Assembly: GCA_003439945.1 (NCBI GenBank)
Contig: QVRM01006786.1
Coordinates: 1-64,000, forward strand
Source: Dermanyssus gallinae
Taxonomy: Eukaryota > Arthropoda > Arachnida > Mesostigmata > Dermanyssidae
DNA length: 64,000 nucleotides
Reading direction: 5' to 3'
The notes under the pieces are model-generated. The model was not told the origin of the DNA, did no database searches, and was given only the letters and a program-made list of their open reading frames with translations. Positions 34,190 through 44,544 of this stretch are shown here, piece after piece; position 1 is the stretch's first letter, and each line of letters opens with the position of its first letter. The translations under genes were made by a program, and so were the position numbers.

Positions 34190-35520
34190 TAATAGGGAAG
34201 CGGTATCCGGACAACACAGAAAGGCGGTACACCAAAACGACATGAAGTAAGCGGAAAAACTGTGTAGGAAATACATGGAACTAAAAAATATGCTCAATGA
34301 GGATATAGCCAACGTCATAAAAATAGACGAAAAACACAACAAACAAAGCGTACGATAGGGAATGATACGTTTTAAGGGAATATGTAATGGGCAGCAAAGA
34401 AAGAAGCTGGAAATAATGAGAGAGAAAAGTAAAAATAACATGATAAATAGTACGACACAAACTAAATAAAGTACAAAGTACTATGATTCTAAAATATATG
34501 AATATAAAATTACGAACATAAAAGCGGATATTGGCTGGCAAACATCCAGTGAAGAAGTTGAACAGATTATTAGCTCAAGGGACGCCTGCATGTTGAATGG
34601 GCAGGGTATCGCTAAAGTTGATTAAGAATATCGGTAAGCCAATGTACGCATACCTGGCGGGCGAATTCAAATTCCCCTCAGGAATGGTTAGCAAGCAGGG
34701 TTGCCTTTATGTCTAAGCTAAGGGCGGAAAAAACTAAATGATCGAATCGTAGAGCAATAACAGTGACAGGCGTTGCATACAGAATATTTGCTTCATCCTT
34801 GGGGACACAGGCTATAAGACAAGCTGGAAGAAAGAAACGAAAACGAGTTTTTTAACTCTTACAACTAGCATAAAGGCAACTTGATCCAGACCATTCAAAT
34901 AAAAGTATCTCAGCACATCACAGCTAGACTAAACTAAATTAAGGTAAGCTCGCGTCTTTCAAACTAGCTATTGGGCAGCCACGAAACGCAAAAAAACGGC
35001 TATTTAGATGAGCTGACTTCTACTCAACTGCTTGCAGAAAATCTATCAGATCTACTCTCTCAAAAGCCTTTGCTCATTGCTAGTGCACAGAAAATTTCAT
35101 AAATAAAGTTCAAGCCGTTTATGGAAGCTTCTTCGGATCGCTAGTAATGGTCGCGCATCACGGGAAGAGACCGGTATTTTTCAGTCAATCAATTTAAAGC
35201 AACATATTTAACCCGTTATTCACTTCCATCGTAAACTCTGCCATAGAAGAGACTAAAACTATTCTGAAGATTGTTGTGTGTGCTATCTGTGCAACCAGCC
35301 GCAACCTGTATACTATATAGATACCTGTCAGGGAGCTATTATATTTACTATTTGTTACTATTATTTAAAAACATTTGTGGAACACGTAGTATTGGAATGC
35401 AACAGCCCTTACTGGAGAGAGTGTTTGAGAAATGACAGGATCCTGGCGGCATCAGAATACACAAATCTAATAAGATGTTCTTGCCCCGACTATTGATGCT
35501 TGGAAACGCAAAGGTTAAAA
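34190..35520 (+). mobile_element. Decayed LINE (R2-like traces), copy B
   Basis: Counterpart of 17,090-18,420. It keeps a C-terminal segment reading TFVEHVVLECNSPYWRECLR near 35,370-35,430, with the H-x5-C spacing of the Cys/His motif found at the end of R1/R2-type proteins. A CAICA pair lies just upstream. The 221-codon antisense frame (33,776-34,441) is a shadow of this AT- and Lys-rich sequence. Confidence 0.55.
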
Positions 35521-35567
35521 TATATTCATACCTTAGCTATAAGTCACAGAACAGGCTGCGCACTAAC

Positions 35568-35797
35568 CTGAACACATAGAATCAGCGCTCACTTAGGGCC
35601 GCTTTTGATGAAGGGTTGTTAAGCCAGTCTGCACAATTGTTTATGTTAAACGCATAAAGGTGTAGATATGAAGGTGCTGGAGGACGAGCAAAGATTTCCG
35701 CCAGCTTTGAACCCTTTTTAGAGCCGGAGGCTTAAACGCTCTAACGTCATGACTATCCAAAGACACATGGCTAACGCCAAAGCCAGAAAACCCAACG
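35568..35797 (-). pseudogene. Broken CD36-like exon (B1)
   Basis: Counterpart of exon A1, with recognisable acceptor and the donor CAG|GTTAGT. The anchor reads LAMCLWIVMTLER, then the frame is lost through a deletion of a few bases (CTCTAA stop shortly after). A second disruption lies near the GPYVFR position (GAGCGCTGATTC instead of GAGCATGGACCC). Both splice sites survive, but the coding content does not. Confidence 0.8.
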
Positions 35798-36191
35798 CTG
35801 AAAATAAAAAAAATAAAAGCAACGAGTTAATGTCTAGTAGCGTCAAGAAACTAGAAAGGCTGTGAGTATCCGTATATATTGAATTTTGTTAAGGCAATCG
35901 TGCCGTATTTTCTCACTGAGATGTATCCACTTACTTTGCGTTGTTGCTAGACCTGTTATTTATATTAGGCAGTTAGCTCAATGCTATTTTATTATTTAAA
36001 AACATTTGTTAAACACGTGACTCGGGAATACAACAAGCTTGCTGGTGACGTTTAAGAAATGACTGGATTCTGGCGGCATAATACACAATTCGAAATAGCT
36101 GTTCTTGCCCCGACGGAGTACTGATGCTTAGAAACGCAAAAGTTAAAATATAATCATATGTTATAAGTCACATAACATGCCGCAGACTAAC

Positions 36192-36443
36192 CTGAATACA
36201 TATGGCCCGTGCTCAATCATGGTCGCTTTTGATGTAGAGTTGTTTAGCCAGTCTTCATAATTGGTTATGTTAAACACATAAATATTTAGATATGAAGGGG
36301 CTGGAGGACGAGCAAACATTTCCGCCAGCTTTGAACCCTTCTTCAAGGCCGGAGACTCAACATGTTTCATGGCAGTGGCGTTAGTCATATGACTATCCAC
36401 AAACATATGGCCAACGCCAACGCCAATGCCAGGAAGCCCAACG
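36192..36443 (-). pseudogene. Broken CD36-like exon (B2)
   Basis: Counterpart of exon A2. The anchor frame (FLALALALAICLWIVI) runs into TGA, while the ectodomain part (KLAEMFARPPAPSYLNIYVF, IEHGPYVFR) is open in a different frame. An insertion near 36,375-36,395 explains the shift. It could still be read if translation began at a downstream ATG in the second frame, but then no anchor would be encoded. Splice sites are intact. Confidence 0.75.
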
Positions 36444-38062
36444 CTGAAAATGGCAAAAAGATAAGCAACGAGTTACTTTCTAGTAGCGCCAATAAAACTA
36501 GAAATGCTGTGTTCAAGAGTATCCGGAGTAAATTTTGTTACGGCAATCGTGCTCTATTCTTCTGTTTACTGAGACATATCCACTTATTTTTCGTTTTCTC
36601 TAGACCTGCATGACAATTCGTAACATCCCAAAAATCATATGTGTAATGCACGCATTACCACTAAACGGCATATGCTTGCCCGGCCATATTAGAGCACTCC
36701 GACAAGACTTGGTACATTAAGCCCTACGACTCTACAAAGAAGAGCTGAGACAATTTTAAAGAAAAAAAACATTGAGATTTAGAAAGACGCAAGCTATCTG
36801 TTGAGTGTAATAACTACTAGACACACCATTGTGCAAAATTACCAGCCAGTCTTATTGCATTCACGCCTCCCTGCCTTGCTATAATAGAACACACATCGAC
36901 GTATGAGCAACACCGATAACTATGTGCTGCAGCATTTGTAACAGCAGTTTCCGACCTCCACTAGACAAAAAATGTTACACTACTGGTTAAACATACATGC
37001 ATATGTTCATGATAACCCCCTCGTGTTTTCATAATAACCCCCTTGAACACTTGAAGAGCTGCTGGGCAGAACGGTGTTATTGTCATTTTATGCATGACTG
37101 TGGCGATACGAATAGGGACTTCAGTATACTCAGCGTACTCTTTTTCTTTCGAGGCACGCGGACTCGATACTCGATACGGTTTGCATCAATGTAGTATTTT
37201 AACTCGTAGTAGACTTCCAGGACACAAAATAAGACTCATATCTCAATAAAGCAAGCCCTTAAGCTAACAATAGCGACGAAACTGTAGTCGAAGGTATTGT
37301 ACTGCTCGATGACCTAACGACGTTACCATCTCCCCTGTTTGAGCCTAGTAAAAGCATGGCAAAGATGTTACGTTGTCCTACACTGCAGTTCTAGACCATA
37401 GCTCAGCGAACACTAGCGTGTAACATCTCATTCCATTAAGGGAGAAGAAACGTAAATATGCCGATATTGAAAATAGCTGACAAGTCGTGCCAATAACTGG
37501 AAACACTGGGGCCGGAGTTATCGCAACATTTGCTCAGAACCTAGCAAGATGGAGGCGGTAGCGGGAAAAAAACTGAGACAACGTATCGAATACTGTATCG
37601 TTACGTTATCATAGATTTTTGTATCCCCTGTTAAATCTCACAACTGTAAACTTGAAACCGTAATAAATCATACCATGGCTTGCAAAAATGAAACAATAAT
37701 AACCGAAAACAATGTCTTGCAATACTAAGCTAAGCCAACAACATAAACCCATGAACATACCTAGCAAATGCTGAAATATAAAACGTTCCTAAGAAACAGG
37801 TTTAACTGCGACAAAGATCGACAAAAGTCGCGATCAGATAATCGAACTTACCAATATATATATATATATATATATACCATGGCTTGCAAACATGTAAAAA
37901 TAGTAACCGAAAAAAATGTCTGCAATACTAAGCTAGGTCAACAACATAAACCCACGAAATTACCTAGCAAATGCTGAAATATAAAACGTTCCTAAGAAAC
38001 AGATTTAACTGCGACAAAAATCGACAAAGGTCGCGATCAGATAATCGAACTTACCAGTTGTT
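36444..38062. other. Non-coding sequence shared with copy A
   Basis: Parallel to 19,320-21,158. A local direct repeat occurs: 'accatggcttgcaaa' with following AAACAATAATAACCG and 'cctagcaaatgctgaaatataaaacgttcctaagaaacag' appear at about 37,672-37,800 and again at 37,877-38,000. It flanks a (TA)n run at 37,854-37,876. Confidence 0.6.
37854..37876. repeat. (TA)n microsatellite
   Basis: Short TA run between two direct copies of a roughly 150-bp segment. Confidence 0.9.
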
Positions 38063-38065
38063 GGG

Positions 38066-38285
38066 ACGCTAGCCATGGTTGTCATTTACCGGGGTGTGGC
38101 CGGTTCGATCCCTGTTGTTGATCGCATTGAGAATAGTGATAAACCATACCGCTGAGAGTCAGCGGCCATGCTATCACAGGGACTGTTGGGGAAACCCTAG
38201 ATATCTTAACATGTCCGGCCCTCGGTGCATTGAAGATATACCTCACGGTAGGTTCCAAGCCCGTTGGGGACGGATAATGGTCTAG
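38066..38285 (+). mobile_element. tRNA-derived SINE, family 3 (plus), head deleted
   Basis: Starts at GCTAGCCATGG. It keeps a perfect B box (CCGGTTCGATCCC), the CGCTGAGAGTCAGCG palindromic body, the segment CATGTCCGGCCCTCGG and the tail GTTGGGGACGGATAATGG. The A-box portion present in copy A is missing. Confidence 0.8.
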
Positions 38286-38643
38286 AATTAAAAACAACCT
38301 TCATAAAAACCGATCCATTTGTTGCTGATTCAGAAGCAAGGCAAAGAGGCCAGACAACGCACTATAGGAACCCACGCACAGTTCGCAAAGGATTAGTACC
38401 GGTCTGGCGTCTCATTTTATAGTTTTCTCGCAGCCGGCCAACCGTATACGACAACGATGTTTTCCATTATATACACTACTCTGTGGCTGTGTGCGCATGT
38501 ATGTATGTATTGTAATATGATATAGCAGGTATGTGATACTAACCTGTTGTGCGCTTGCGTTAAGAAAACGTAAACTGTGTTAAGATAACCAATACGTTGT
38601 TGTTCAAATCTGGTTTCTTTTCAGAAGGAAGCATTGTTATTTT

Positions 38644-38928
38644 TGTAGTATCCACAACCCTAACGACCGGACGGCAACTGTGGCGAGTCTGTCGCTCAAA
38701 CAACACACGTCCTCTGCATGGCTCGCACCAATGACTACTTACTCATTTATTCTCATGCCTACTTATATACTCACAGATTGCCCGCGCATTTAGTGACTTC
38801 CCGCGTCTGTCTTCGCTAGTAGGGTGGCGGCATCTTCTATTTGGCGCCATATATTTAGCTTGCTTCGGCATTGCCGCGAACCGACGCTACCTGTGCCAGC
38901 GCTGCTTAACGGACACTGCTATCCTACA
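38644..38928 (+). mobile_element. Solo-LTR-like element, copy B only
   Basis: A 285-bp unit beginning TGTAGTATCCAC and ending ATCCTACA. It is the empty version of the element at 5,615-6,095. Copy A has no such element at the paralogous site (about 21,658-21,675, TTGTTTTGCTTATTG), so it inserted into B after duplication. A TATA-like ACTTATATACTCACAG is present. Confidence 0.7.
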
Positions 38929-39293
38929 AGTTTACTTCTTGTTAGTGTGGCTAGGGCTTCAACTTCACCATTAGGAGGCAGGTTTAACCAGATACTAACG
39001 ATAAAATCGATTCGCAATAAGGTGATGCGATAGAAATCTTGCCGTGACGATTTAGGTTGGAACCGTTCTATGGAGCCACTGGTGTCAGCTTTAGACAAAA
39101 CATCGTGTACAAGCACGACAAGCAAAAACGGTGGCTCAAATAAGGTCGTACATTTCGTTTCCGTATCCCGTCGAATTCGTTGTGTTCATACTAGTGTTCG
39201 CTAAAGCCCGTTTGCAGATTTGCCCATGCCTTTGTTGAATGTCTCAACTGAATTAGCGTGAACGTAGGGCGGACCGGGAGGGAGGGAAAGACA

Positions 39294-39360
39294 GTTAAAG
39301 GGTCAGCGATGTGTATCACATATATTCTGAGTATGTGATACACATCGCTGACCCTTTAAC
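39294..39360. repeat. Perfect palindrome, 29-bp arms
   Basis: GTTAAAGGGTCAGCGATGTG... (39,294-39,322) is an exact reverse complement of 39,332-39,360, with a 9-base loop TATTCTGAG. Copy A has only a single, ordinary copy of the arm (22,030-22,060). Immediately after the palindrome the segment TCACATATATTCTGAG is repeated in direct orientation. Confidence 0.95.
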
Positions 39361-39378
39361 TCACATATATTCTGAGCA

Positions 39379-39560
39379 GTCGAGCTCGGTGGCGTGGTGC
39401 ATTCGTTTGCGCCTCGCGACCGGAGGAGACACATAGGTGCGCGGGTTCGGACCCCACCGTTGCACAATTGTATTTATGGGGGTCCGTCTATGAAGCAATG
39501 TGAAAAGCAGCTCCATGGACGTTAAATCTTAGCTGAGGGTCAGCCCAAAAACGTTTTATT
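39379..39560 (+). mobile_element. tRNA-derived SINE, family 2 (plus), copy B only
   Basis: Head TCGAGCTCGGTGGCGTGG, the CGCCTCGCGACCGGAGGAG block, GGGTTCGGACCCC (B box with one change), body TTATGGGGGTCCGTCTATG and an end in ACGTTTTATT. The flanks carry TATTCTGAG on both sides, a 9-bp target duplication. It is absent from copy A. Confidence 0.85.
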
Positions 39561-40072
39561 TATTCTGAGTAGGTGCACGTCATAACGTATCATTAATAAA
39601 AGAAACAACTTAAAGGCACGTTAACGCCTAACGGAATACCGCATATAAACTGCAAGTATAATAAGTAATGTGCGGCGCACTGTGAGGTGTCAACTGCAAC
39701 GCATATTGACTGTAAAAATGTTATACCGCTTATATGCTTGTTTATGCATGCATTAAATTACAAAAATCATCAAATGTTTGTTTACATCTCTCTCGTGAGA
39801 TTATGCGGCTCAATATGATTGTTACATCCAAACGGTTTACTGCTGATTCACAAGCCTGGTAAAACGACCAGACAATGCACTTCTATTGCTAAGCGCACAC
39901 ACACAAACACAGCATGAAACAAATGACTATCGCTGTGGTTTCTTATTGTGTACAATCGCTCTCTCCCACCCGCCGAACCAAGAAACGTTTCCTTGCTATG
40001 GTAGCTTTTGGCGGCGCATTTGTTTATCGAAAGATCAAGAGTCGCCACGTAGCCGCAATCACGCGCATCTAT

Positions 40073-40282
40073 CAAGAGAGAGAGAGATACTTACTGTTAG
40101 GGTACCTCAGACTTAACGAATGCACCCGCGGTTCTTAAACGTACCACACTTGGCGGGGCATCCGAGCTAGGAGCTCGCTCACGCGTTGTAAATAAAGTTC
40201 AACCGCCAGTTGTAATACATCAACCATGGTCTCGTCAACACTTACACTCCCGCCGAGTGTAGGTATCTCTCTATCTCTCTTG
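40073..40282. repeat. Hairpin stem with enlarged loop (copy B)
   Basis: Counterpart of 22,565-22,617. The stem is now GAGAGAGAGATAC/GTATCTCTCTATCTC, less perfect. The loop gained about 140-155 bases (roughly 40,097-40,250) with no recognised element signature. An AATAAA lies near 40,190. Confidence 0.7.
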
Positions 40283-40853
40283 CCACGTGGCCGCATGCAC
40301 GCGAACCAATGATCTGAAGCCACGCATGTGGTAATAGGCCGCCATCAGTTAAGATCGCCGTGTGGCAGTGTCAGCGACTACTACCACGCAAACCAATCGT
40401 CAAAGACGAATCTATCTCGCATTAACCTGACAAAATAGAACTGACATGTATTCGCATATGACAACGATGTCGTCCAATTGTTCCATTGTTTGGCGGCTGT
40501 GCATCTAATGGAGCATTTGGCGGCCCGGTTTAAATCGGCTCTGCGTGTCTGACTCTAACTTTGTACATATTAGGTTGTAGAAAATACGTGAATTGTTGAT
40601 CTCATTTGGGAGGCAATATGAGTAGTATAATACCTGTTCCTTTAGTAAAGTTAGGATGACCAACACTTTGTCGTTCGTTTTTGGACTAGCCTCTGGACTT
40701 GCAGTTTTGTTAGTACTTCTCACGTGTTGCAGCGAGGTCGATTTTGTTTTCGATTGTGAATAATTTAAATTATCTTTAAAAAAAATTTTAATCGAGTTAT
40801 CAATGCTTCTAGATGCTGGTATCAGACTCTTGGTCCAGCTCTCTTTGGTGTCG

Positions 40854-40944
40854 AGCCCGGTGGCGTGGTGGCTAAAGTCTGCGCCTCGCAGCCGGAGAAG
40901 ACATATAGGTTCGCGGGTTCGAGCCCCACCGTTGCACATTTGTA
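40854..40944 (+). mobile_element. tRNA-derived SINE, family 2 (plus), head only
   Basis: TCGAGCCCGGTGGCGTGGTGG, then CGCCTCGCAGCCGG and the best B box of the family (GGGTTCGAGCCCC, perfect match), stopping at TTGCACATTTGTATGAAGC. In copy A, 24,945-25,040 holds ordinary sequence instead, so the SINE arrived together with, or was followed by, a deletion. Confidence 0.8.
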
Positions 40945-41815
40945 TGAAGCACTTGCTTCTCTCCCTCGCGAGCAGATCTCATGGTAGTATCCTAGCTAGG
41001 ACCAGGAGGGGTTCCGTCGAAGCCTCCGGTGTGCGCGGCTTACTTTAATCGCCAGCGTCCGTTAGGCTGACCTTAGTGCTCCTCTATTTTTGTCGTCCGC
41101 ATCGCCATGTAGGCCCAGACCGATGCCGCGTACAGCGCCGTTAATTTTCCTTTTGGCTTTCGACACTACCGATGCTTGGCAAAATTTGCGCTTTTTCAAG
41201 CATACATTTTTGATATTATCAGTCACATGCGTCACGTGCGTCAATCCCGTAAGTCTTGAACCGAATATAAGCATGAGGTACTTCGCCTCCTGTCTATTTT
41301 CTATGAGTGCGAGATCGTTGGCGTACGCTAACGCCTCCACCTTATTCGGGTAGGATGAAATCATTCGACGGAGGTAAGCGGAGATTCCCTTCCTCTCTAC
41401 CGCCTCCACAATTACTTTAACGTTTAATGTGTTAAAGGCATTCCCCACATCCAGGAGAATAAAGAGCATGAAACTCCTCGTTTTGAAGATATTCCCGGTC
41501 TCCTCACCCGCCCATTGCAGTACCTTCTTTAGGGCTCCGAGAGCAAAACGACTTTTCCTGAATCCGTACTTAGCCTCTTAAAGCGTTCTTTTGACGTCGA
41601 TCTCCTAGTTGAGGCGGTAGACTAGGACATTCTTTATCATTTTGCCCAAAGCATCCAGCAGACTGATAGGCCAAAACGCCGACGCCTCCCCCTCTTCTAG
41701 ACTTTTCCCTGGCTTTGAAACCAGCACCTGTTTCCAGGTCCTCGGAAATCCTTCCTCCCTTTGCAGTGTAGTCATGAAGGCTTTAAAGGCGCTTATAATA
41801 AATTACCATAAATTA
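40945..41815 (-). mobile_element. R1-type LINE relic (minus), copy B
   Basis: A 135-codon minus frame (41,062-41,469) reads FILLDVGNAFNTLNVKVIVE (RT motif A) and jumps by deletion to LAYANDLALIE (a changed YADD, now YAND), then an R1-like thumb. Loss of motif B and the altered catalytic box show it is dead. Paralogous to 24,890-25,980. Confidence 0.7.
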
Positions 41816-43099
41816 ATTATTCGGCTTTGACTAAATCGGCCTCCTTGACTTCAGGAGTCAATTTGATTCTATATTTATTGACTGCACATTTGACAAGCTA
41901 CTTAACTTCACTAGAAGGCAACAATAACAACCTACTCTCTAGCTTCTGTAGCATGAGACAAGCGTTCAGCACGCATCAGGACTTTGTAAACTTGGACGCA
42001 ATCAACTATTTTCTCTTTAGGCTTCTCTTAGTAGGACTTTTGCTGAACTGAAGGAGAACCTTATTAGTCGAAAGATCTGTGGTTCACTGTCAATTTGTTT
42101 CTTTCCCCTTTTCCTTTCCTGCTTGCCAAATTTGAGTTTCATTAAAAAAAAATGTTGACTTAGACAATACTGTTACATTTAAGCTTACGATATCCAGAAG
42201 TTACCAAGGAGTCTAGGTGTTTAGATAACTTTCGGATCGATTTTTAATATGGGTTTAGTGCTAGGGAAGAGCCTGAACACCTCACCTTCAGGATGATCTG
42301 TAGCAAAAATAACTACAGTTTTCGTTCTTGCATCTTTGCGGATGGCTCTAATTTGCGTTTTATCTAAGCAGTTAGAGAAGCGCATGTTGCGGAACCCCTA
42401 CGCACTAATACCTGCGGAAATCCCACGGACACGACCGATACTGTCTCTTTCATACGGTGTCTTCTAGTAGTAAATATCCTAATGCGTACGACACATGAGT
42501 AGATATAACAAAGCTAATATCGGGAGAGATGTAATCCGGCTTTATGGAGAACATACGTAGAAGTCAATCTGTTATCCTTAGTATTCCATAAAATTGGCAA
42601 GGTTAGAGAGAAGAAGAGACTCATTTGTGCGTTTTGTAGCTTGCCTCAGTATGGGTCCAAATATACTGAGTGAAATGTGGCACAACCTAAATAGTTTTAC
42701 TCGTGGCTGGCGCGTGTAACGTTGTACTCGCTCTAAATGCAGTGAGATGTTTGCAGAAAATGCAGAAAGCAATCAACGACGAACTTGTGTAAATTAGTGA
42801 GCTTAGTATATAAGCGTGCCTACTGTGTCAACCAAAACAACATATTACCTTCAAGATTACTACCTAATAAATGTGCCCTCTTTAACCCACGGGCACGGTT
42901 AGGGTGTTGTAGCCCACATACGCTGAAAAGCTGGAACAACAAATACATTGATTTCTTATCACATCCTGGCTTTCAATTAAAAATACATATCGCGATTGTT
43001 TTTTAAAACACTGCGCTTACGGCGCGATTGTTTCAGGTCGCTGCCAATGAGATGCATTTATCAACTCGATTTGTTGACGTGCCGTGCTACATCAAGGCC

Positions 43100-43100
<1 letters not shown>
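41816..43100. other. No gene recognised
   Basis: To 42,870 this is the end of copy B, with the empty site of the CR1-like LINE near 42,315-42,345. After that the sequence is unique here and has no motif-bearing open frame. Confidence 0.4.

Positions 43101-43102
<2 letters not shown>

Positions 43103-43133
<31 letters not shown>
43103..43133. repeat. (TA)n microsatellite
   Basis: About 31 bases of alternating TA. Confidence 0.95.
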
Positions 43134-43135
<2 letters not shown>

Positions 43136-43827
43136 GAAGCAGCAAATATAATACGTTTGTTTAGTGCGTTAGCGTTTCATAAAATGCATCAATCCTTGCA
43201 AGGAGACCGCTTCGAGGCGTGGGTGACGAGCAATGTATCCTATTATCTCGATTCTGGTTTTTAGTTCCATTATGGCCCAGCTGTCAAAAATATTCTGACA
43301 TTTGGTGAAAACTTCTGAGCGGCAAAAGCCTTTTGATGTGCTGTTTTTGACACTAAATAAAACAGACAACGTGTTGTGAAAGGATTTACATAATATTAGC
43401 GTCAATATTAATTATAGCTTTCTCAAAGAGTGAGAGTACTGACTACCGGAACGTAGACACATGTCGTATTATTCATATTTCATGGGCATGAGTTGTCTTG
43501 TGGGCTGGATTCAACAAAACAGCTTCGATAACATTTATGTTCTCTCTACATGTTTTGGCATGTCTATTTGACTCTTACCCATTACAAAAAACGATAACTT
43601 GGCAACAAGTATAAAATCAAACAAATCGTATTTAACTCGCATAGGCACATCAAACTCCCTAAGATATGAACTTAACAAACTAGCTTTCAACTCTGTTTTA
43701 AAACGGAAGTCTAGATAAATAGAGTTGTTACAATATATAAAAATCGCACTATGCTTTTTCAAATAAATCTAGAGCAAATTAGAGTAGCACAATATGAGAT
43801 TAGCACAGAGTAAGGGTAAAAGCACTA

Positions 43828-44151
43828 CTACAAAGCATGCCTCTTAAGCAAACTTTTTTCAAGTTTTTTTTTACCATAATTGGTAGTATAATGCAATCGC
43901 TTATATACATTTTTGTAGGCTAACAATATTGTTGACAATATTATACTCAATTTGAGTGAAATAAACATAATTGTAATATTGTTGACACTTGATTTTAGTG
44001 ACGGTATTTCAATGAACGAGATGTTGAATATGTGGTAAAGTTTGATATTGCACTCCCCACAATATTTACATACGCACTCGTCAAATTCATAACGATTTCC
44101 TGTCGAGCATATAAAGTAATGGTAACCATGGTATGTTGTTCGGTATATCAT
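43828..44151 (-). mobile_element. LINE C-terminal relic (minus)
   Basis: Minus frame begins YRTTYHGYHYFICSTGNRYE then FDECVCKYCGECNIKLYHIF. It closely parallels the end of the element at 1,200-3,470 (WHGYHHYICM...EECVCSFCGEFDIGRYHIF). The final Cys of the knuckle is lost (FNIS). Only the last 60 or so codons of the protein remain, so this is a severely 5'-truncated copy. Confidence 0.75.
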
Positions 44152-44296
44152 AGATCTTTTTCTTTGCGATGGAAATTTCTAACTATCACTGTAAAAATCA
44201 AGCAAGTTATTCGGGGCTAAGTTTCGGACACTTTTTGGCCTTAATAACCGCCCTATTTTTACTCAGTCTATGCAGACACAATTGTTCTGAATAAAC

Positions 44297-44302
44297 TTTA
44301 TT
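44297..44302 (-). terminator. Possible poly(A) signal AATAAA
   Basis: Minus-strand AATAAA about 240 bases downstream of the ORF at 44,545-44,925. It may belong to that ORF's transcript or to an unrecognised element. Confidence 0.3.
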
Positions 44303-44544
44303 TGGTACAGGATGCATATGTACATAATGCCAAACTCTAACGTTCTATACCATAATGGTAAACAAACTTGCCGTCAATTAGGACGGCTTTTTAAAAAACA
44401 TTCATGTGGTCCTTTGTGCATTTATCAATGTCTTTTACACAGTATTGCGTTACGTCTAAAATCTGTAAAAATGGTGAATTATCTATCTACCTTAGATACG
44501 CCACGGAAATGTTGTGCACGTTTTTCTATCTGTCGAATGCTTAT

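Larger units (their letters stand above)
31795..42870. repeat. Segmental duplication, copy B
   Basis: Direct-orientation paralogue of copy A. Relative to A it lacks the two LINE insertions, the SINE at 14,496 and short segments near 15,000 and 15,900. It carries its own insertions: a solo LTR at 38,644, a palindrome and SINE at 39,294-39,560, extra loop sequence at about 40,097-40,250 and a SINE at 40,854. A 58-bp local tandem copy lies near 32,870-32,960. Its CD36-like exons are broken but its terminal exon at 33,183-33,322 is intact. Confidence 0.9.

Noticed and set aside
33776..34441. 221-codon hydrophobic minus-strand ORF that looks like a membrane protein
   Set aside because: It is antisense to a Lys/Asn-rich LINE relic; the paralogous region in copy A does not keep the frame.
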